From: Anaerolineae bacterium
GTDB lineage: Bacteria; Chloroflexota; Anaerolineae; JAADDB01
DNA length: 35,927 nucleotides
Reading direction: 5' to 3'
Assembly: GCA_015489285.1 (NCBI GenBank)
Contig: WGAA01000230.1
Location: 1-35,927 of the forward strand
In this document: piece after piece, positions 16,619 through 23,885 of the stretch
Position numbering within the stretch: the stretch's first letter is position 1
How the letters are laid out: each line of letters starts with the position of its first letter
Notes under the pieces: model-generated
What the model saw: only the letters and a program-made list of their open reading frames with translations
Told to the model about the DNA's origin: nothing
Databases searched by the model: none
Program-made: the position numbers and the translations under genes

Positions 16619-16653
16619 GACGAGCCCGCTTCGAAACCGCTCATCTCTGTCCT

Positions 16654-16681
16654 AGAGCCCGACGCCTTGGCGTCGGGCTCT
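16654..16681 (+). terminator. hairpin terminator of the cytochrome-YeeE operon
   Basis: Perfect 13-bp inverted repeat (agagcccgacgcc / ggcgtcgggctct) around a 2-base centre, 35 bases after the YeeE-rhodanese stop and before the next gene. The following bases are only partly T-rich. Confidence 0.75.
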
Positions 16682-16703
16682 ACTCGTTTATGGGGGAGGA
16701 CTC

Positions 16704-17645
16704 ATGCTCAAGTTTTGGGAAAGCCTCATCGGCGGTGTGGCCCAGAAATGGCTGGACCGGCTCATTAGCCCGGCTCTGGCCTTCTGGCTGACGGGGGGAC
16801 TCTTGTACGCGTCCCGCGTGGGATGGGATCGGGTGGAGGAGGTGTTCCGCACCTTGCCCGACTTCGTGACGGTCAGTGTCCTCGCGTTGGCCCTGCTCGT
16901 CGTCGTGGGCTCGGCCACCCTGGTCGAGGGATTGCAGGAGAGTTTGCTCCACTTCCTGGAGGGACATTGGCCCGGCTGGCTGGGGTGGCTTCGCGGTCTC
17001 CTGGTTCGGCGTGAACGTCGTCGCTTTACCCGCGCCCAGGCCCGGCTCCGGGAACTGGCCCAACGCTGGTCCGACCTTACCCCGGAGGAGCGGGAGGAGT
17101 TCACCCGCCTCGACCTCCTCGCCCACTCCTATCCACGCATCTTACCCATCCAACCCACCCGGGTGGGCAACATCCTGCGAGCGGCGGAGGAGTACCCCCA
17201 GCGCCGTTACGGCCTGCGCCCCCGGGTGATCTGGCCCCGCCTGTGGCTCATCCTTCCCGACAGGCCTCGGGGGGAAGTGGCCCAGGCGCGAGAACGCCTC
17301 AACTCGGCCCTGCGCATCATGGTCTGGAGCCTGGCCTTTCTCCTCTGGTGCTATCTGACCATCCCCGGCACTCCCATCATTCGCCCGCGTCCCCCGGTGA
17401 CCGCCCCCGTGTGGGTGGTGCTTGGGGCCTACCTGCGCGTGTGTTGGCCGGCGCTCGTCACCCTTGCAGGCCTTTTGTGGGGGTACAGGCGCGTCGTGGC
17501 CGCAGCGGAAACGTACGGGGACATCCTGCGCGCGGTGTTCGACCTGTACCGGGATGAGCTGTATGAGGCCCTCCGCTGGCCCGAAAAGGGGGAGGAGTGG
17601 GAGCGAGGCCGGGACCTATCCCGGTTCCTCTGGCACGGGAAGTAG
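16704..17645 (+). CDS. membrane protein of unknown function, 313 residues
   Basis: I do not recognise a named family. Hydrophobic segments lie at about 20-38, 54-76, 206-226 and 233-262. Between them is a charged cytoplasmic-type region (about 100-200) with two amphipathic helices and a conserved-looking stretch PTRVGNILRAAEEYPQRRYGL, followed by PRVIWPRLW. Similar motifs occur in uncharacterised membrane proteins of other bacteria, to my recollection. The C-terminus is charged (DLYRDELYEALRWPEKGEEWERG). GGGGGAGGA precedes the ATG. It lies directly after a strong terminator, so it needs its own promoter, not clearly seen, or read-through. Composite repeat B begins about 30 bases after its stop. 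Confidence 0.8.
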   Translation: MLKFWESLIGGVAQKWLDRLISPALAFWLTGGLLYASRVGWDRVEEVFRTLPDFVTVSVLALALLVVVGSATLVEGLQESLLHFLEGHWPGWLGWLRGLLVRRERRRFTRAQARLRELAQRWSDLTPEEREEFTRLDLLAHSYPRILPIQPTRVGNILRAAEEYPQRRYGLRPRVIWPRLWLILPDRPRGEVAQARERLNSALRIMVWSLAFLLWCYLTIPGTPIIRPRPPVTAPVWVVLGAYLRVCWPALVTLAGLLWGYRRVVAAAETYGDILRAVFDLYRDELYEALRWPEKGEEWERGRDLSRFLWHGK

Positions 17646-17687
17646 GGCCGACTTGGGGGACCCTGATGCGTAACGTCACTCGTCATT

Positions 17688-17722
17688 CGTCATGCGTCAG
17701 GCGCCGGTGAGAACGTCGGCGC
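17688..17722 (+). repeat. 35-bp direct repeat, copy 1
   Basis: Begins CGTCATGCGTCAGGCGCCGG and ends GAACGTCGGCGC; identical to 17859-17893, 171 bp downstream. The first 20 bases also occur inverted at 7132-7113 in repeat A. Confidence 0.9.
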
Positions 17723-17745
17723 GGTTAGCGCAACCTGGCTTAAAA

Positions 17746-17773
17746 TACGTGATGCGTGATTCGTAATGCGTAA
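17746..17773 (+). repeat. heptamer array, four units
   Basis: Units tacgtga, tgcgtga, ttcgtaa and tgcgtaa in 7-bp register. They are the opposite-strand relatives of the array at 7065-7111. Confidence 0.75.
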
Positions 17774-17779
17774 GGAGGA

Positions 17780-17812
17780 TTGGCGCGATAGGGTCAACCT
17801 TGTCTTCGCGCC
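17780..17812 (+). repeat. 33-bp module, copy B1
   Basis: Begins TTGGCGCGATAGGGTCAACC and ends TTGTCTTCGCGCC. Same length and pattern as copies at 6708-6740, 7020-7052 and 17944-17976. Confidence 0.8.
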
Positions 17813-17820
17813 ATCCTTTC

Positions 17821-17869
17821 GTTCGTCGGTGGTCGGTCGTCGGGTGTCATTCGTCATCCGTCATGCGTC
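17821..17869 (+). repeat. heptamer array, seven units of NNNNGTC
   Basis: Seven units in perfect register: gttcgtc, ggtggtc, ggtcgtc, gggtgtc, attcgtc, atccgtc, atgcgtc. Every unit ends in GTC. The inverted counterpart in repeat A (6755-6789) has five units and shares the first two. Confidence 0.85.
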
Positions 17870-17893
17870 AGGCGCCGGTGAGAACGTCGGCGC
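17859..17893 (+). repeat. 35-bp direct repeat, copy 2
   Basis: Identical to 17688-17722. It overlaps the end of the NNNNGTC array, which shows that the heptamer units and the longer block form one composite element. Confidence 0.9.
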
Positions 17894-17943
17894 TGCAGGC
17901 GTAGTTTGGCGTGATGACGTGATGCGTAATTTGGGCGACGAGG

Positions 17944-17976
17944 TTCGCGCTGTGGGGCCAACCTTGTCTTCGTGCC
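17944..17976 (+). repeat. 33-bp module, copy B2
   Basis: Begins TTCGCGCTGTGGGGCCAACC and ends TTGTCTTCGTGCC. As with copy A1, it is followed after exactly 3 bases by CAGTTACTCGTTACTC. Confidence 0.8.
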
Positions 17977-17997
17977 GGTCAGTTACTCGTTACTCCG

Positions 17998-18027
17998 TTA
18001 CTCGTTATTTCCCATGTGTGATATAGT
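17998..18027 (+). promoter_or_regulatory. possible promoter of the DJ-1/PfpI gene
   Basis: TATAGT at 18022-18027 is preceded by TGA, giving an extended -10 form. TTACTC at 17998-18003, 18 bp upstream, is a weak -35 element and belongs to the TTACTCG repeats that end composite repeat B. Transcription would begin near 18034, about 80 bases before the ATG. Confidence 0.4.
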
Positions 18028-18113
18028 AGGGGTGGAGGTGGGGAGTGCCTCCCGCCTCCTTCACACCGATGTGCGTCCCATCCAAATTTCAGTACACCAC
18101 GAGGAGGTGCGTC

Positions 18114-18692
18114 ATGTCGAAGAAGATCCTCATGTTGGTCGGCGACTACGCGGAAGACTACGAAACCATGGTGCCCTTCCAGGCCCTCCAGATGGTCGGC
18201 TACACCGTCCACGCGGTGTGTCCGGGCAAGAAAGCAGGGGAGTTCGTGCGCACGGCCATCCACGATTTCGAGGGAGATCAGACGTACAGCGAGAAGCGGG
18301 GGCATAATTTCACCCTCAACGCCACATTCGACGAAATCGACCCCGCGGAATACGATGGTCTGGTGCTCCCGGGGGGCCGGGCGCCGGAGTACATCCGCCT
18401 CAACGAACGGGTCCTGGAAATCGTTCGGCACTTTGCCGAGACCAACAAGCCCATCGCGGCCATCTGCCACGGGCCTCTGGTGCTGGCCGCTGCAGGGGTA
18501 CTCAAAGGACGTAAGGCGACGGCCTACCCGGCCGTGGGGCCGGATGTGGCGAACGCGGGGGCGGAATACGTGAGTGTCCCCGTCGACCAGGCCTTTGTGG
18601 ACGGCAACCTGGTCACCGCGCCGGCGTGGCCTGCCCATCCCGTATGGCTAGCCAAGTTCCTGGAAGTCCTCGGCGCCAAGGTGGAAATCTAA
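18114..18692 (+). CDS. DJ-1/PfpI family protein (class I glutamine amidotransferase-like)
   Basis: Cytoplasmic 192-residue protein of the DJ-1/ThiJ/PfpI superfamily, whose members act as glyoxalase III or deglycase, protease-like, or chaperone proteins. The nucleophile elbow is visible as AAICHGPLVLAAAGVLKG (Cys near residue 120), with a Glu-containing YETMVPFQAL near residues 16-25 that fits the usual acidic partner. YDGLVLPGGRAPEYIRLNERV precedes the elbow. The ATG at 18114 is selected by GAGGAGGTG at 18101-18109; an earlier in-frame start is not supported. It is a single-gene unit between composite repeat B and a strong hairpin. The exact activity cannot be read from sequence. Confidence 0.9.
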   Translation: MSKKILMLVGDYAEDYETMVPFQALQMVGYTVHAVCPGKKAGEFVRTAIHDFEGDQTYSEKRGHNFTLNATFDEIDPAEYDGLVLPGGRAPEYIRLNERVLEIVRHFAETNKPIAAICHGPLVLAAAGVLKGRKATAYPAVGPDVANAGAEYVSVPVDQAFVDGNLVTAPAWPAHPVWLAKFLEVLGAKVEI

Positions 18693-18718
18693 CCCCTCGT
18701 CGGGGCACCGTCATCGCT

Positions 18719-18762
18719 CCTTAGTACTCGGCGCTTTTCGTCCCAAGCGCCGAGTACTAAGG
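18719..18762. terminator. bidirectional terminator, 18-bp perfect hairpin
   Basis: Arms 18719-18736 and 18745-18762 are exact inverted repeats with an 8-base loop. It lies between the convergent ends of the DJ-1/PfpI gene (18692) and the amino acid ABC ATPase gene (18770). A short T-run lies inside the left arm and loop rather than after the stem. Confidence 0.8.
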
Positions 18763-18769
18763 TCCCCCC

Positions 18770-19543
18770 TCACAGAATGTGCCGCAGGAACTCGCGAGTA
18801 CGTTCGTGCTTCGGGTGGGAGAACATCTCCTCGGGAGGGGCTTCCTCCACGAACACCCCCTGATCCATGAAGATAACCCGGTTGGCAGCGTGGCGGGCGA
18901 ACCCCATCTCATGAGTGACCACCAGCATGGTCATGCCCTCCGCGGCCAACTCCTCCATGACCTTCAACACCTCTCCGACCAGCTCCGGGTCCAGGGCCGA
19001 TGTGGGCTCATCGAAGAGCATCACGTCCGGGTGCATGGCCAGCGCGCGGGCAATGGCCACCCGTTGCTGTTGTCCCCCGGAAAGGCGGCTCGGGTACTCA
19101 TCCCGTTTATCCATCAAGCCCACCTTCTCCAGGAAGTACTCGCCGATGCGTATCGCTTCCTCCCGGGGCATCTTCTTCACCGTCACCAACCCTTCGATAA
19201 CGTTCTCCAGCGCGGTCATGTGGGGGAAGAGGTTGAACGACTGGAACACCATGCCCACGTGGGTGCGCAACTCCCGAATGAGACGTTGTTCCCGCCGACC
19301 GTAGTGATGTTTGGCCTTGATGTGATACCCCGCGATGCGAATTTCCCCGATATCGGGCTTCTCCAGGAGGTTCAAACAGCGCAAGAAGGTGCTTTTCCCG
19401 CTCCCGCTGGGGCCGATGATGCACACCACCTCCTGGGGGCGCACCTGTAAGTTCACCCCTCGAAGGACGTGAAGGTTACCGAACCACTTGTGCAAATTGG
19501 ATACATCAACGATATACTCTTCCGATTGCTCCCGTTCTTCCAT
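18770..19543 (-). CDS. polar amino acid-type ABC transporter ATP-binding protein (GlnQ/HisP-like)
   Basis: Energises the permease encoded just upstream. The 257 residues show Walker A GPSGSGKST (about 44-52), the Q loop in MVFQSFNLFPHMTALENV, signature LSGGQQQR, Walker B VMLFDEPTSALDPE, and the switch His in VVTHEMGF. Together they place it in the polar amino acid (PAAT) subfamily. GGGGAGGAGG precedes the ATG. It is the last gene of the ten-gene minus-strand run and ends just before the bidirectional hairpin. No matching PAAT-type binding protein is present in the window, so the ligand is unknown. Confidence 0.93.
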   Translation of the reverse strand: MEEREQSEEYIVDVSNLHKWFGNLHVLRGVNLQVRPQEVVCIIGPSGSGKSTFLRCLNLLEKPDIGEIRIAGYHIKAKHHYGRREQRLIRELRTHVGMVFQSFNLFPHMTALENVIEGLVTVKKMPREEAIRIGEYFLEKVGLMDKRDEYPSRLSGGQQQRVAIARALAMHPDVMLFDEPTSALDPELVGEVLKVMEELAAEGMTMLVVTHEMGFARHAANRVIFMDQGVFVEEAPPEEMFSHPKHERTREFLRHIL

Positions 19544-19613
19544 CTACCTCCTCCCCTTCCCTTCCGAACACTTCGGGACCACGTCGTTCCGACGTCCCCA
19601 CCGCCCCTCCGTC

Positions 19614-20468
19614 TCAGTGGAGCACCATCTGGCGTTCGGATTTGCCCAAACGCCGTTCGATCTGGCGCTGGATGTTCTCGAAGATCATGGTGACCATCCA
19701 GTAAAATGCGGCAGCGATGAGCAACGTCTCCATACTGCGGAAGTATTGGCGGCCTACCTTTTGAGCCCGCCAGAAGAGCTCGTGCACCCCCATAAAGGAG
19801 ACGAGCGCGCTATCCTTGAGCATGGCGATGAACTCATTCCCCGTGGGAGGGATGATGACCCGCAGGGCCTGAGGGAGGATAATGCGACGCATCATCTGCC
19901 CATACGTCATGCCCAGGGCCAGCGCGGCCTCTCGCTGCCCGTGGGGGATGGATTGAATGCCCGCCCGGAAGATCTCCGTCATGTAGGCCCCGTAGTTCAC
20001 CCCCAGGGCCAGAATGCCCGACAGGGTCGCCGGCAAGATCAACCAGTGACTCCACGGCTTATCCGGAAAGGTCTGGGCGATTTGGGGCAAGGCCAGGTAG
20101 ACGAAGAAGATTTGCACAATCAGGGGGGTGCCGCGAATGATGGAAATGTAAAACGTGGAAATGCTGTTGAACACCGGATTCGTGGAAATCCGACCCAACG
20201 CGCCCAAAAGGGCCAGCACAATGGCCAGGGAAATGGACGCCGCGGAGACGAACAACGTCATCGGAATACCGCGTGCAATGTAAGGCAACCATTTCCGCTG
20301 AAATGAGGTATCCAGACCCAGGCGACGCAGGACCAGGTACAAGAAGATGAGGATGATGACATACGTGATAGCAAATCGGGCTCGCTGCCCCGAACGGGAA
20401 TGCCACCAACCGGAAAACCCCCGTGCTTGAGGGGGTACAACTTCAGGTGCTGCTTCCGACACAGACAT
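19614..20468 (-). CDS. polar amino acid-type ABC transporter permease (HisM/GlnP-like)
   Basis: Membrane subunit of 284 residues. After a hydrophilic N-terminus there is one helix (about 30-50), then the core permease domain with about five helices. The EAA loop is visible as QREAALALGMTYGQMMRRIILPQALRVIIPP. Motifs such as IPMTLFVSAASISLAIVLALLGALGR and FYISIIRGTPLIVQIFFVYLALP are typical of the family. The ATG at 20468 is chosen for GGAGGAGGG upstream; the frame is open a further 18 codons. It is 70 bases upstream of its ATPase and about 60 bases after carbamate kinase, so it is probably co-transcribed with the catabolic genes and may import a related nitrogen compound or amino acid. Confidence 0.92.
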   Translation of the reverse strand: MSVSEAAPEVVPPQARGFSGWWHSRSGQRARFAITYVIILIFLYLVLRRLGLDTSFQRKWLPYIARGIPMTLFVSAASISLAIVLALLGALGRISTNPVFNSISTFYISIIRGTPLIVQIFFVYLALPQIAQTFPDKPWSHWLILPATLSGILALGVNYGAYMTEIFRAGIQSIPHGQREAALALGMTYGQMMRRIILPQALRVIIPPTGNEFIAMLKDSALVSFMGVHELFWRAQKVGRQYFRSMETLLIAAAFYWMVTMIFENIQRQIERRLGKSERQMVLH

Positions 20469-20529
20469 CTTACGCCCTCCTCCCAACCGTGGGAGGGGGA
20501 TATCCTCTATCCCCCCTCCCACGGGTCAC

Positions 20530-21474
20530 TCATCGTACAATCCTCGTTCCCGTCTCCCCGCGCAGTGCGCGCGTAATGTTTTCCGGATTCGTGATGATAG
20601 CCTCTTTTCCTCCAGCCTCCAAAAATCGGATACACGCTTCTACCTTCGGCAACATGCTTCCCGGCGCGAAGTGTCCCTCCGCGATATACCGTTTCGCCTC
20701 CTCCACCGTCATCCGGTCCAACCACTTCTGGTTTGGCTTACCGAAGTTAATGGCCACCTTCTCCACCGCGGTGGAGATCAGGAAAAGATCGGCCCGAATT
20801 TCCCGGGCCAGGAGGCTGCTGGCCTTATCCTTGTCGATGACCGCGGCCACCCCTTGCAGGGAACCATCCTCCGTCTCGACCACAGGGATGCCTCCCCCGC
20901 CCGTGGCGATGACGATCCAGCCGTTGCGCACGGCTTGCTCGATGGCCGGACGTTCAACGATGGCCTTGGGCTCGGGAGAAGGGACCACCCGTCGCCACCC
21001 ACGCCCTGCGTCCTCCACCACGGGCCACCCCTCGGCCGCGAACTTCTCGGCCTCCTCCTTGGTGAGGAAACCGCCGATGGGCTTCGTCGGGTGTTGGAAC
21101 GCGGGATCACCCTTGTCGACCAGCACCTGGGTGACCACCGTGTAGGCCAATTTCTGCATCCCGCGGCGCCGGAACTCGTTATCCAGGGCCTGTTGCAACA
21201 TGTAACCGATGGACCCCTGCGTATCGGCCACGATAATGTCCATGGGGGTCATGTGAACCTCGTGCGCGGCCAACTCATTCCGCCGCAGGATGAACCCCAC
21301 CTGCGGGCCGTTGCCGTGGGTGACGACCACATCCCACCCTTCCTCGATCATATCCGCGATGTGGCGACACGTCTCCCGCACCGCTTCCCACTGGTACTTC
21401 ACCTCCACGTGCTGTTTGTCCTTGATGAGGGAATTTCCCCCAATAGCGACTACTGCGACGCGCCTGTTGCTCAT
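20530..21474 (-). CDS. arcC: carbamate kinase
   Basis: Converts carbamoyl phosphate and ADP to ATP and carbamate, which breaks down to ammonia and CO2; in catabolic operons it is the energy-yielding step. The 314 residues fit the family: VVAIGGNSLI at the start, VVTHGNGPQVG near 48-58, a QGSIGYMLQQAL stretch, IATGGGGIPV near 200, VIDKDKASSLLA and the C-terminal GSMLPKVEACIRFLE. The ATG at 21474 begins just after the stop of the carbamoyltransferase gene, with GAGGTGA in front. The tight spacing behind the YgeW-like gene is strong evidence that it uses the carbamoyl phosphate made by that enzyme. It is comparable to E. coli yqeA beside ygeWXY. Confidence 0.95.
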   Translation of the reverse strand: MSNRRVAVVAIGGNSLIKDKQHVEVKYQWEAVRETCRHIADMIEEGWDVVVTHGNGPQVGFILRRNELAAHEVHMTPMDIIVADTQGSIGYMLQQALDNEFRRRGMQKLAYTVVTQVLVDKGDPAFQHPTKPIGGFLTKEEAEKFAAEGWPVVEDAGRGWRRVVPSPEPKAIVERPAIEQAVRNGWIVIATGGGGIPVVETEDGSLQGVAAVIDKDKASSLLAREIRADLFLISTAVEKVAINFGKPNQKWLDRMTVEEAKRYIAEGHFAPGSMLPKVEACIRFLEAGGKEAIITNPENITRALRGETGTRIVR

Positions 21475-21479
21475 CGATC

Positions 21480-22457
21480 TCACCTCATTGTCAAAGCCAT
21501 GATAGCTTTTTGGACGTGGAGACGATTTTCCGCCTCGTCGAAGACCACGGATTGGGGCCCGTCCAACACCGAGCTCGCCACCTCGATATCCCGGTCCGCG
21601 GGGAGAGGATGCATGTAAATCGCGTCCGGGGCGGCCAGGGCCATGCGCTCATCGGTCACAATCCAATCCTTGTACTTATCCTGCAACTTCTTGCCCTCCT
21701 CGGGATCCGTCGTCGTCAGAAGGGGACCCCAGGATTTGGCATAAACCACATCGGCCCCTTTGAAGCCCTCATCCATGTCGTGGACGATGTCGAAACCGGT
21801 GCCGTGCTTCCGGGCGAGCGCCTTGGCCTCCTCCACGATCTCCGGCATGAGCGGAAATTCCGGGGGATAGGAAAGAACCACGTCCATGCCAAACCGCGGC
21901 ATCAACAGAATCAACGACTGGGGGACGGAAATCGGCTTCAAGTACGAAGCCGCGTAGGCCCAGGACACGACGATGCGTTTGCCCTGAGGATTGCCCTTCT
22001 TCTCCATGATGGTCATCAAATCGGCCAGGATCTGGAAGGGATGGAAGATGTCGCACTGCATGTTGAGGACCGGCACCCGGGAAGCCGAGGCCACGTCCCG
22101 GATGTACTTGTTCCCAATGCCCCAATCCACGTTGCGGATGGCGATGCCGTCGAAATACCGGCCCAGGATCTCGCCGATCTCCTTGGCCGTATCCCCGTGC
22201 GCGATCTGCGTTGTCCGGGACTCGATGAACGCGGCATGTCCCCCCAATTGGGCCATCCCCGCCTCAAAGGAGGACCGGGTCCGCGTGCTCGAGTAGAAGA
22301 ACAGCATCGCCAACGTCTTGTCCCGCAACAGGGGGTGCGGAATACCCAACGCGCGTTCCTGCTTCAAGCGAAACGCGACCTCCAGCGCGGTCTCCAACTC
22401 CTCCTTGGTCCATTCCAAGGTCGTAATCATATCTCGTCCGCGCAAATTCGTCTGCAT
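21480..22457 (-). CDS. ygeW: YgeW-like carbamoyltransferase (aspartate/ornithine transcarbamoylase superfamily)
   Basis: Transfers a carbamoyl group between an amine and phosphate; run catabolically it would give carbamoyl phosphate. The carbamoyl-phosphate site is visible as FYSSTRTRSSFE (about 54-65), followed by the HPFQ loop (about 139-142; HPTQ in most relatives) in NMQCDIFHPFQILADL, and a C-terminal MHPLPADRDIE where OTCs usually have HCLP. The altered HCLP and the neighbours YgeY and carbamate kinase favour the YgeW group, which is linked to purine and 2,3-diaminopropionate-type catabolism, over ornithine or aspartate enzymes. The true second substrate is unknown. The ATG at 22457 follows AGGAGG with good spacing. 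Confidence 0.85.
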   Translation of the reverse strand: MQTNLRGRDMITTLEWTKEELETALEVAFRLKQERALGIPHPLLRDKTLAMLFFYSSTRTRSSFEAGMAQLGGHAAFIESRTTQIAHGDTAKEIGEILGRYFDGIAIRNVDWGIGNKYIRDVASASRVPVLNMQCDIFHPFQILADLMTIMEKKGNPQGKRIVVSWAYAASYLKPISVPQSLILLMPRFGMDVVLSYPPEFPLMPEIVEEAKALARKHGTGFDIVHDMDEGFKGADVVYAKSWGPLLTTTDPEEGKKLQDKYKDWIVTDERMALAAPDAIYMHPLPADRDIEVASSVLDGPQSVVFDEAENRLHVQKAIMALTMR

Positions 22458-22584
22458 GGCCAACCTCCTAGAAAGGAATTATCGAGCCCACCCCACACAA
22501 CACCGGCGGGGAAAGGCATCCGCCCGGAACGGAAGGTGCACAGCCGTCCCGGACGGGTAAAAGCACGGTCAAACCGCCGCGAGC

Positions 22585-23808
22585 TCACCGCTCCTTCTCG
22601 ATGTTTCGGATCAACGCGGGCAAAATAGCGTAAAACCCCGTCGCGTCCACCACGTCCTTCAAGGGGACCTGATCCTCCACCGTGTGGGCGTAAATCTCGT
22701 CGCCGGGGCCAAAACCGATGCTGGGGATACCCGCTTTCCCCATCCAGTAAATGCCGTTCGTGCTGAAGTTCCACTTCCCCGTCCGGGTCGGCCGGCCGAA
22801 GTAGAGCTCGTAAGCTTTCAAGCCGGCCTGGACGAGAGGATGATCCTCCTCCAGCGCCCAGGCGGGGAAGTACTTCTCCACGGGGAAGACAAAGCCCGTG
22901 TAGCTCGGCTCCTTGTACTGGAGGATCTCCACCCACACATCCCCCTTCTCCCGGTTCTCAGGAGGAATGAGGGACTCCACCTCTTGCAACGCCCGCTCCT
23001 TTGTCTCGCCAAAGGTTACCCGTCGGTCGATCCAAATGGTGGCCTCGTCGGGAACCGCGTTGATGCTGGGGGTTTTGACCTTCATGTCCGTGACGGTGAT
23101 CTTTCCCTTCCCCAGGAAGGGATGGTCGCCTAATTTGGGGCCCAGATCCCGCACCCCTGCGATGACGGGAAGAATTTTGTAGATCGCGTTATCCCCCAGC
23201 TCATTGCTGGCCGCATGGGCCGAGCGCCCCTTGGCCACGACCTTCATCTCCACCCGCCCTTTGTGCCCGCGGTACACCTGCATCTTCGTGGGCTCGCCGA
23301 TGACCACGAAATCGGGGCGGATGCCCTCCACTTCGACGAGGGCGTTGGGCGCCAGCCCGTCGCACCACTCCTCCATGTTCCCGAAATAGTACGCGGTGAC
23401 CCCCTCCAGCAGGCCCAACATCTTGGCAAAGGCCAGGCCGTACACCATGCCCGGAGTGGAACCCTTCTCATCGCACGCCCCTCGCGCGTAGAGAATGCCG
23501 TTTTCCACCTTTCCCTCGAAGGGGTCCCACTCCCACGCCTCGGGGTCCCCGATCCCTACCGTATCGATGTGACTATCGTAAAGAAGCACCTTCGGTCCGT
23601 TGCCGATGCGCCCCACGATGTTCCCCATGCGGTCGAACCACATGTCATCGAAGCCCAGCTTCTCCATTTCAGCCGCGATGCGCTCTCCCACCTCGCGGAT
23701 CTGGCCGTCCATGCTGGGGATGGCCACGATATCCCGCATGAAGCGGACGATATCCTCCTCCGCGGCCTCCACCGCAGCACGCACGGCCTGAACGGTTTTC
23801 TCGTCCAT
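22585..23808 (-). CDS. ygeY: YgeY-like M20-family metallohydrolase
   Basis: Binuclear zinc hydrolase of 407 residues, cytoplasmic, in the family with ArgE, DapE and CPG2. Metal and catalytic residues are visible: DSHIDT (H80, D82), GACDEKG (D113), the catalytic Glu pair MEEW (E146-E147), the acidic ligand in VIGEPT (E172) and the late His in YAHTVEDQV (about 377). A dimerisation insert spans about 180-300 (KGRSAHAASNELGDNA). In E. coli and other gut bacteria ygeY is clustered with ygeW and yqeA and is linked to anaerobic urate and selenium-dependent purine breakdown. Here the order YgeY, YgeW, carbamate kinase suggests it frees a carbamoylated amine or amino acid. AAGGAGG precedes the ATG. 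Confidence 0.87.
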   Translation of the reverse strand: MDEKTVQAVRAAVEAAEEDIVRFMRDIVAIPSMDGQIREVGERIAAEMEKLGFDDMWFDRMGNIVGRIGNGPKVLLYDSHIDTVGIGDPEAWEWDPFEGKVENGILYARGACDEKGSTPGMVYGLAFAKMLGLLEGVTAYYFGNMEEWCDGLAPNALVEVEGIRPDFVVIGEPTKMQVYRGHKGRVEMKVVAKGRSAHAASNELGDNAIYKILPVIAGVRDLGPKLGDHPFLGKGKITVTDMKVKTPSINAVPDEATIWIDRRVTFGETKERALQEVESLIPPENREKGDVWVEILQYKEPSYTGFVFPVEKYFPAWALEEDHPLVQAGLKAYELYFGRPTRTGKWNFSTNGIYWMGKAGIPSIGFGPGDEIYAHTVEDQVPLKDVVDATGFYAILPALIRNIEKER

Positions 23809-23828
23809 AGCGACTTCCTCCTTGAACT

Positions 23829-23839
23829 GTAAAGTTTAC
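23829..23839. promoter_or_regulatory. 11-bp palindrome before ygeY
   Basis: GTAAAGTTTAC is a perfect inverted repeat around a central G, 21 bases upstream of the ygeY ATG and just after the regulator gene. It resembles a dimeric-repressor half-site pair, but differs from the TTGTCAGACAA palindrome at the operon promoter. A GC hairpin (ccccggg/cccgggg, 23849-23865) lies next to it. Confidence 0.3.
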
Positions 23840-23885
23840 GGCCCCTCCCCCCGGGCGTCCCGGGGCAGAGCCGTTCATCGCGCCC

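Larger units (their letters stand above)
17672..17995 (+). repeat. composite intergenic repeat B
   Basis: This accounts for most of the gene-free stretch 17646-18113. In order it holds heptamer-like units ending in CGTCATGCGTCAGGCGCCGG, an array at 17746-17773, a 33-bp module (17780-17812), an array of seven NNNNGTC units (17821-17869), a second copy of the 35-bp block, a second 33-bp module (17944-17976), a 3-base spacer, and CAGTTACTCGTTACTC (17980-17995). It is the counterpart, on the other strand, of repeat A at 6689-7139. No gene is seen. Confidence 0.8.

Noticed and set aside
16654..16681. Attachment site or IS end
   Set aside because: The perfect palindrome lies just after an operon's last stop and before a new gene. 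No transposase or target duplication is seen, so a terminator is simpler.
21480..22457. Ornithine or aspartate carbamoyltransferase of biosynthesis
   Set aside because: The usual HCLP is replaced by HPLP, the HPTQ loop is HPFQ, and the neighbours are catabolic (YgeY-like hydrolase and carbamate kinase), which favours a YgeW-type enzyme.
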